This document shows positions 60,460 through 64,000 of a stretch of DNA of 64,000 bases, piece after piece. Positions within the stretch are counted from its first letter, which is position 1, and each line of letters begins with the position of its first letter. The notes below the pieces were generated by a model. The model ran no database searches and was not told the origin of the DNA. It was given only the letters and a program-made list of their open reading frames with translations. Location of the stretch: NCBI GenBank assembly GCA_947623915.1, contig CANQIB010000008.1:1-64000 (forward strand), read 5' to 3'. The translations under genes were made by a program, and so were the position numbers. Origin of the DNA: an uncultured Ruminiclostridium sp. Lineage in GTDB: Bacteria; Bacillota; Clostridia; Oscillospirales; Ruminococcaceae.

Positions 60460-60469
60460 CAGGTTGACA
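60454..60469. promoter_or_regulatory. Operator palindrome between divergent genes
   Basis: TGTCAACAGGTTGACA: two 7-bp arms around AG. It covers the -35 box of the repressor promoter and contains a TTGACA facing right towards the excisionase-like gene, so bound repressor could control both directions. Confidence 0.7.
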
Positions 60470-60516
60470 CGAAAAAACACGCAACGAAACAAAAAAAGAA
60501 GGGTTAGGTGAAAGAA

Positions 60517-60711
60517 ATGACAGACGGCGCGAACATTCCGAAAATGCTTACTATTCGAGAGGTAGCAAAGACAGGACTACTTTCTGAGTACACATTGAGA
60601 CAGCTATGCAAACAAGGAAAAGTGCCTTGTATCACTGTTAATAACAAAGTGCTGATAAACTTTGACGCTTTTGTGCAGCAGCTTCAGCAGTTGAAAGGGG
60701 CTGACCGCTGA
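60517..60711 (+). CDS. Excisionase-like MerR/Xis helix-turn-helix protein
   Basis: 64 aa: KMLTIREVAKTGLLSEYTLR with QLCKQGKVPCITVNNKVLIN is the helix-turn-helix/wing pattern of DNA-binding excisionase-family proteins. It probably directs excision or controls the element's early genes. ATG 60517 is chosen, with AGGTG 7 nt upstream; GTG 60508 in the same frame is the alternative. Ends in a TGATG overlap with the next gene. Confidence 0.82.
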   Translation: MTDGANIPKMLTIREVAKTGLLSEYTLRQLCKQGKVPCITVNNKVLINFDAFVQQLQQLKGADR

Positions 60712-61052
60712 TGAGTTTTCAGAAGATCGACAGAGAGACGTTCCCGCAGTTGTTTGAAAGTCCTCTCTATGCAAAAATCCTGTCTCTGATCGGGACAGGG
60801 TGGGAGCAGGGCGTTCACGTCAGGGATATTTGCCGAGCAACAGAGCTTGACAACAGAGGAGCGCGGAAAGCTATCGAAACAATACGCAGGGCGGGCGTTG
60901 TTGTCTGTACAGACTGTTTGCACGGATATTTTTACCCTGAGACGGTGGAAGAGTTGGGACTATACATCCGGCAAGAGGAACGGAGAGGGCGCAGCACCTT
61001 CTACACGTTAAAAGCTGCAAGGGAGCTGTACAAACAGCGCGGCGGGGGGTGA
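60711..61052 (+). CDS. Small winged-helix-like protein of the element
   Basis: 113 aa. Helix-turn-helix-like region VRDICRATELDNRGARKAIE, then a wing-like strand pair (RAGVVVCTDCLHGYFYP) and a helical end (YTLKAARELYKQRGGG). Proteins like this occur in the early region of Firmicutes phages. A role in replication or regulation is likely but not provable. Start codon overlaps the preceding stop. Confidence 0.7.
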   Translation: MSFQKIDRETFPQLFESPLYAKILSLIGTGWEQGVHVRDICRATELDNRGARKAIETIRRAGVVVCTDCLHGYFYPETVEELGLYIRQEERRGRSTFYTLKAARELYKQRGGG

Positions 61053-61056
61053 TTTT

Positions 61057-61335
61057 ATGGAAAAGAAACGCTCTTTTCCTTGCTATCTTGACTACAAAAA
61101 GCCGCTGGAGCTGTTGACAGTTGCAGAATGTGGGGAGCTATGGCTTGCAATGTTCGATTATGAAGAAACAGGAGCTTTGCCAAACTTCACAGGGGCGCTT
61201 GCTATGGCATTTTCCTTCATTCGTTCGCAGATGGACAGGGACAGAGCAGCATACGAAGAGAAATGCAGAAAAAACGCCGAAAACGGTGCGAAAGGCGGCA
61301 GACCGTCAAAAGCAGAAAATCCCTTCAAAGAATGA
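61057..61335 (+). CDS. DUF6291-type phage protein, possibly truncated
   Basis: 92 aa: MEKKRSFPCYLDYKKPLELL, GALAMAFSFIRSQMDRDRAA and KCRKNAENGAKGGRPSKAEN match DUF6291 proteins of Firmicutes phages. Family members usually continue with NGF/EKP-rich repeats and a longer C-terminus. Here the frame stops at PFKE, while the +1 frame continues with NRAVFNKPNGFSENRALQLG, so a frameshift seems to have cut the gene. Starts 4 nt after the preceding stop. Confidence 0.7.
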   Translation: MEKKRSFPCYLDYKKPLELLTVAECGELWLAMFDYEETGALPNFTGALAMAFSFIRSQMDRDRAAYEEKCRKNAENGAKGGRPSKAENPFKE

Positions 61336-61525
61336 AAACCGAGCGGTTTTCAATAAACCGAACGGTTTTTCAGAAAACCGAGCTTTACAGTTGGGTTATG
61401 AAAAAAGCCGATAAGATAAGAGAAGAAAAGAAGAGATAAGACAGGAAAAGAAAAGACGTGCTTCTCTTTGCTTCTTTCTCTTGAAAAAACGAGCGGCAGC
61501 GCCGCAGAAACAGGAGGAAAATTCA

Positions 61526-62275
61526 ATGAATGTTATTATCAACAAAACGCCGACAGCTGTTCTTTTTAGGGCATATTTGGAACAGCTGGCGAAGGAATAC
61601 CACAAGCTGAACGAAGAGCTTGAAACGACTTACAGGACAGCAAACAAGCAGTACAAGGACGACAGCTTACGCGGTGTTTACACAGATAAACACCTACGGA
61701 GAAACCTTGATTTGGCGTTAGGAGCTGCTACGGATAAGTTTTACAAAGCTTCAGAACAGTTGAACGCCAAAGCAAAAAGCTACATTTCCGAGCTGAAAAA
61801 GAAGATCATTCCCGCCTTGTCTGAAATGGAAAAGCCCTCCGATTATGCCGTTAGGGTGAACAATGCTTTGCAATTCGTACAGGTGGAGGGCGCGGAAATC
61901 GACGACGCGACAGCTTTTCAAATTCTTCACGACTTCGAGGGGGACGTTGAAACAATGCGGCGCTTTCGCAGCGTGATTGAACATCAGAAAGAGGAAAAGC
62001 TCTCCGACGCATACGGAAGAACAACATTTCCGCTCACTTTCGGGCGGTTGGAGAAATGCGAGAAACTGATCGAAGCTTTTGAAGAGTTGGAAACAACCAT
62101 AGAACGCCTTTTCATCCGGAAAAAGGCAGAGACGGAAACGGAATACACGTCAACGGGCGTAAAGCTCTCCGTTCCTATGGACGTATATTCTCAGCTGATC
62201 GGGGAAGAAATCGCAGTTAAACAGGCTGAAACGCTTGAAAAAATGGTCGCAGAGCTGCTCACTACTACAAATTGA
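61526..62275 (+). CDS. Coiled-coil protein of the element, unknown
   Basis: 249 aa, almost entirely helical and charged (YLEQLAKEYHKLNEELETTY, LEKCEKLIEAFEELETTIER), with a C-terminal segment KLSVPMDVYSQLIGEEIAVK. It could be a structural, scaffold-like or interference protein; no motif decides. ATG 61526 follows AGGAGGAAAATTCA; the longer frame from 61481 is rejected. Confidence 0.7.
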   Translation: MNVIINKTPTAVLFRAYLEQLAKEYHKLNEELETTYRTANKQYKDDSLRGVYTDKHLRRNLDLALGAATDKFYKASEQLNAKAKSYISELKKKIIPALSEMEKPSDYAVRVNNALQFVQVEGAEIDDATAFQILHDFEGDVETMRRFRSVIEHQKEEKLSDAYGRTTFPLTFGRLEKCEKLIEAFEELETTIERLFIRKKAETETEYTSTGVKLSVPMDVYSQLIGEEIAVKQAETLEKMVAELLTTTN

Positions 62276-62432
62276 GTACGGCGCGGAGGGCGACAGCTGT
62301 CACGTCTGAAGCGCTTGCTCAATGCTTCGCAGCGCATACCCCGCGCTGAAAAGTGCTCCGCCGGCGGGAGGTTCAGAAGGGCTTTTGTTCCTGTCGGCGG
62401 GGTATCTTCTTACTACTACAGGAGGTGAAACA

Positions 62433-62855
62433 ATGGCAGCGGGAAAAAATAACCTGATCCCGATGAATGAACGAACAGAGGACGAACAAAGGGAGATTGC
62501 CCGTAAGGGCGGGATTGAAAGCGGCAAAGCGAGACGACGCAAGCGGACAATGAAGGAAGCCGCGCAGATCGTCTTAAATGCACCTGTGAGCGCCGAAAAA
62601 GCCGAGCTGTTAAAGAAGTACGGCATAGCCGAGCAGGACTGTACAAACCTTATGTTGATAATGGTAAAAGCTGTTCAAATGGCAACGGACGGGAATTTGA
62701 AAGCCGCCGAGTTCGTGCGCGATATTCTGGGCGAAAATCCGCAGTACAAAATTTATGAGAAGCGCCTTGAATACCTGATTGCCGAAAAAGAAGCGGTGCA
62801 TACTCTGACGGATGAATGGGTCGCCGCTATACCTGAATTTACAGACAGCGAATAA
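62433..62855 (+). CDS. Small phage-type protein, possible terminase small subunit
   Basis: 140 aa. Start MAAGKNNLIPMNERTEDEQR, a KGG-type stretch IARKGGIESGKARRRKRTMK, then helices (LVL-poor, LMLIMVKAVQMATDGNLKAAEFVRDILGE region) ending ALIPEF-like acidic tail. Such proteins are found beside phage packaging genes, and the N-terminal Lys/Arg patch could bind DNA, but the terminase role is only a guess. ATG 62433 follows CAGGAGGTGAAACA, the best ribosome site of the element. Confidence 0.6.
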   Translation: MAAGKNNLIPMNERTEDEQREIARKGGIESGKARRRKRTMKEAAQIVLNAPVSAEKAELLKKYGIAEQDCTNLMLIMVKAVQMATDGNLKAAEFVRDILGENPQYKIYEKRLEYLIAEKEAVHTLTDEWVAAIPEFTDSE

Positions 62856-62961
62856 CAGCCCTTCAGCGCCGCAGATAACGCCGTAGTGCTTCGGGTGTGT
62901 TTCTCTCTTCGGGGAAATCTGAAAGAACGCGTCACGGGGCTGTAATCGCCCACAAAAAGCA

Positions 62962-62988
62962 AGAGCGGAGGTCGTGCGCCTCCGCTCT
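62962..62988. terminator. Bidirectional terminator in the element
   Basis: AGAGCGGAGG/CCTCCGCTCT with a 7-nt loop between converging genes (62433-62855 and 62994-63167). Confidence 0.75.
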
Positions 62989-62993
62989 CTTTG

Positions 62994-63167
62994 TCATCGG
63001 TTTTTCTTTCGTGCTTCGTCGTATTCGTCAACCAGTCGAACGAGCATAAGGGACAGGACGTTTATATCCTCCGACGCTGAGCTTGTGTCGTCCTCTATTA
63101 GTTTATCGAGGGCGTGAGCTGTGGCTCTGATCTTCAAGAAAAGGTCTTCGCATTCGTTGCTAATCAC
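62994..63167 (-). CDS. 57-aa protein of the element, unknown
   Basis: Starts at GTG 63167 eight nt after AGGAGG, giving ISNECEDLFLKIRATAHALD after the initiator Met, a helical acidic protein ending DEYDEARKKNR. No known motif. It runs opposite to the other right-half genes, so it may be independently expressed cargo or a control gene. A longer frame from 63209 runs over the ribosome site. Confidence 0.6.
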   Translation of the reverse strand: MISNECEDLFLKIRATAHALDKLIEDDTSSASEDINVLSLMLVRLVDEYDEARKKNR

Positions 63168-63514
63168 GGTATTTTCCTCCTGTATGTATTGTCTGCCGTC
63201 TGGCAGCAAGAACAGTATAGCAGAAGGAACGGGGCTTGTGTGATTTATTCCGAATTTAATAATTTATTTCTGAAAAACGGAAAATTCTTACCAAACAGTA
63301 AGCAAAAAAAAGGACTTTCCGCAGATTGTCCGCAGACTGTCCACGGACGCCAATGGCGTTAAGGCATTCATTTTTGTCAGCTACTTTTTGGCTACTAAAG
63401 CTATTAAACGATGTTAAACAGTAGCTAATTTTTCGCAACAGCAGTATACCGAAACACATTGAAATGCGGGCATTTTAAGACACTTTGCAACACTTCATCA
63501 CGGCAAAAATACCA
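63168..63514. other. Non-coding right end of the element
   Basis: About 345 nt without a supported gene. It holds an integrase arm-type site AGCTACTTTTTGGCTACT (63379-63396), 17 of 18 bases identical to 58515-58532, and further AGCTATT/AGTAGCT fragments near 63400-63426. Confidence 0.6.
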
Positions 63515-63559
63515 TTGGTAAGGATGAGGTCCCCAGTTCGAATCTGGGTATCAGCTCCA
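63515..63559 (+). repeat. attR (45-bp core)
   Basis: Perfect copy of the tRNA-Thr 3' half at 58397-58441. Downstream lies the tRNA's original terminator (63577-63605). Confidence 0.95.
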
Positions 63560-63576
63560 GCGGCGGACAGCCGTAC

Positions 63577-63605
63577 AAAAAGCTCAGCATTCGCTGAGCT
63601 TTTTT
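63577..63605 (+). terminator. Original tRNA-Thr terminator, displaced by the element
   Basis: AAAAGCTCAGC/GCTGAGCTTTT with an ATTC loop and T-run, 18 nt past attR. Confidence 0.85.
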
Positions 63606-63706
63606 GTTATATACAAAGGTCGAAATATTGTAAACGGTGATTTTCTCTAAATTCAAGAAAATAACCGCTTTATCTTTTGTATACATATCTAAGCGCCTAA
63701 AAATAC

Positions 63707-63735
63707 TTGCATTTTGCTGCAAAGAGTGGTATACT
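63707..63735 (+). promoter_or_regulatory. Promoter of the truncated surface-protein gene
   Basis: TTGCAT (63707-63712) and TATACT (63730-63735), 17-nt spacer, followed by AAAGGAGCAGGTC before ATG 63780. Confidence 0.65.
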
Positions 63736-63779
63736 GAAAACGGACAGAATGTATGATATACTTACAAAAGGAGCAGGTC

Positions 63780-63839
63780 ATGAAGAAAAGAAGATACAAA
63801 GCATTAGCAGCCGCGCTCGTGGTCGAAGCCTGTACATAG
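63780..63839 (+). pseudogene. Truncated lipoprotein-type start (19 codons)
   Basis: MKKRRYKALAAALVVEACT then stop. Bases 63792-63817 are identical to the start of the lipoprotein gene (complement of 20010-20035), so this is a second copy of that signal-peptide region whose body has been replaced after about 38 nt. Promoter and ribosome site are intact. Confidence 0.7.
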
Positions 63840-64000
63840 TCCTTGTTCGCGTTCTTCCTCTGCACCGTGAATTTCACTTGCGCGTTCTGCGCCGCCGTGC
63901 CGGTCGCGCCGTCAAACTTCTTGTAGACGTGTCCCGATTCGGTGTTTCGGGTGTTAGTGAATTCTACTTTGCTTTCAGCGTCCGCGTTGACTGTCACGGT
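63818..64000 (-). pseudogene. Cna-B/SpaA-like adhesin fragment, partial
   Basis: Minus-strand reading frame, open to the window edge: TVNADAESKVEFTNTRNTES, GHVYKKFDGATGTAAQNAQV, KFTVQRKNANKDYVQASTT. The sequence is of Cna-B/SpaA isopeptide-domain type (VEFTNTR followed by VKFTVQRKNANKDY). It loses homology at about 63818 where it meets the reversed signal-peptide copy. Parts beyond 64000 are not visible. Confidence 0.65.

Noticed and set aside
63515-63559. A second tRNA-Thr
   Set aside because: Only the 3' 45 nt are present; it is the attR copy.

Overview
The window is chromosomal DNA of a Gram-positive Clostridia bacterium, most like the gut Ruminococcus/Oscillospiraceae group. The evidence is AGGAGG ribosome binding sites, consensus sigma-A promoters with 17-nt spacers, a tRNA-dependent T-box leader, a ribosomal protein L27 with the cleavable N-terminus of Firmicutes beside its protease Prp, Mini-RNase III, YitT and lipobox lipoproteins. 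The genus is inferred from protein style; no database search was possible.

Layout. 1-12.7 kb: tRNA-Asn, then a complete type I-C CRISPR-Cas locus ordered cas3-cas5c-cas8c-cas7c, a 67-repeat array, then cas4-cas1-cas2. The array splits the interference genes from the adaptation genes. 12.7-13.45 kb: gene-poor, with hairpin repeats, a gene remnant and a possible small RNA. 13.46-20.1 kb, all on the minus strand: small surface proteins, a YegP-like protein, then four single-gene units (Nudix, DUF3795, GNAT, TfoX-like), each preceded by a copy of one ~70-nt intergenic element, next to a truncated thioester-domain adhesin, then a transglutaminase-like lipoprotein. 20.4-22.6 kb: a compact three-gene operon (unknown protein, AbiEii-type nucleotidyltransferase, HipA/CtkA-like kinase) that looks like a toxin-antitoxin or defence module. 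22.8-28 kb: an ArsB/NhaD-type permease, a hybrid histidine kinase and secG.

28-41.2 kb: a long minus-strand purine operon purE-purC-purF paralogue-purF-purM-purN-methyltransferase-purO-purH(C-domain)-lipoprotein-three related membrane proteins-purD. It starts behind a 33-codon leader ORF and an intrinsic terminator. 41.5-45.3 kb: a carbohydrate ABC importer (binding protein and two permeases, no ATPase). 45.4-48.8 kb: an HD-GYP response regulator, an Hpt phosphotransfer protein, a CE2-type esterase and a hypoxanthine/uracil DNA glycosylase. 48.8-50.9 kb: leuA behind a T-box. 50.97-51.53 kb: a dense non-coding block of nested inverted repeats. 51.5-58.2 kb: housekeeping genes yebC, yitT, mrnC, obgE, rpmA, prp, rplU, a glycosyltransferase and ychF.

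58.4-63.56 kb: tRNA-Thr carrying a 5.1-kb integrated element bounded by 45-bp direct repeats (attL in the tRNA, attR at 63515). It encodes an integrase, a repressor, an excisionase-like protein and small phage-type proteins but no structural genes, which suggests a small phage satellite. The last 220 bases hold a truncated signal-peptide ORF joined to an inverted Cna-B adhesin fragment.

Most notable: the cassette-like array with its repeated spacer element, the nucleotidyltransferase/kinase operon whose nucleotidyltransferase has lost a metal-binding Asp, the leader-peptide attenuator in front of purE, the glutaminase-dead purF paralogue, the split CRISPR locus, the nested-repeat block and the miniature tRNA-Thr island.
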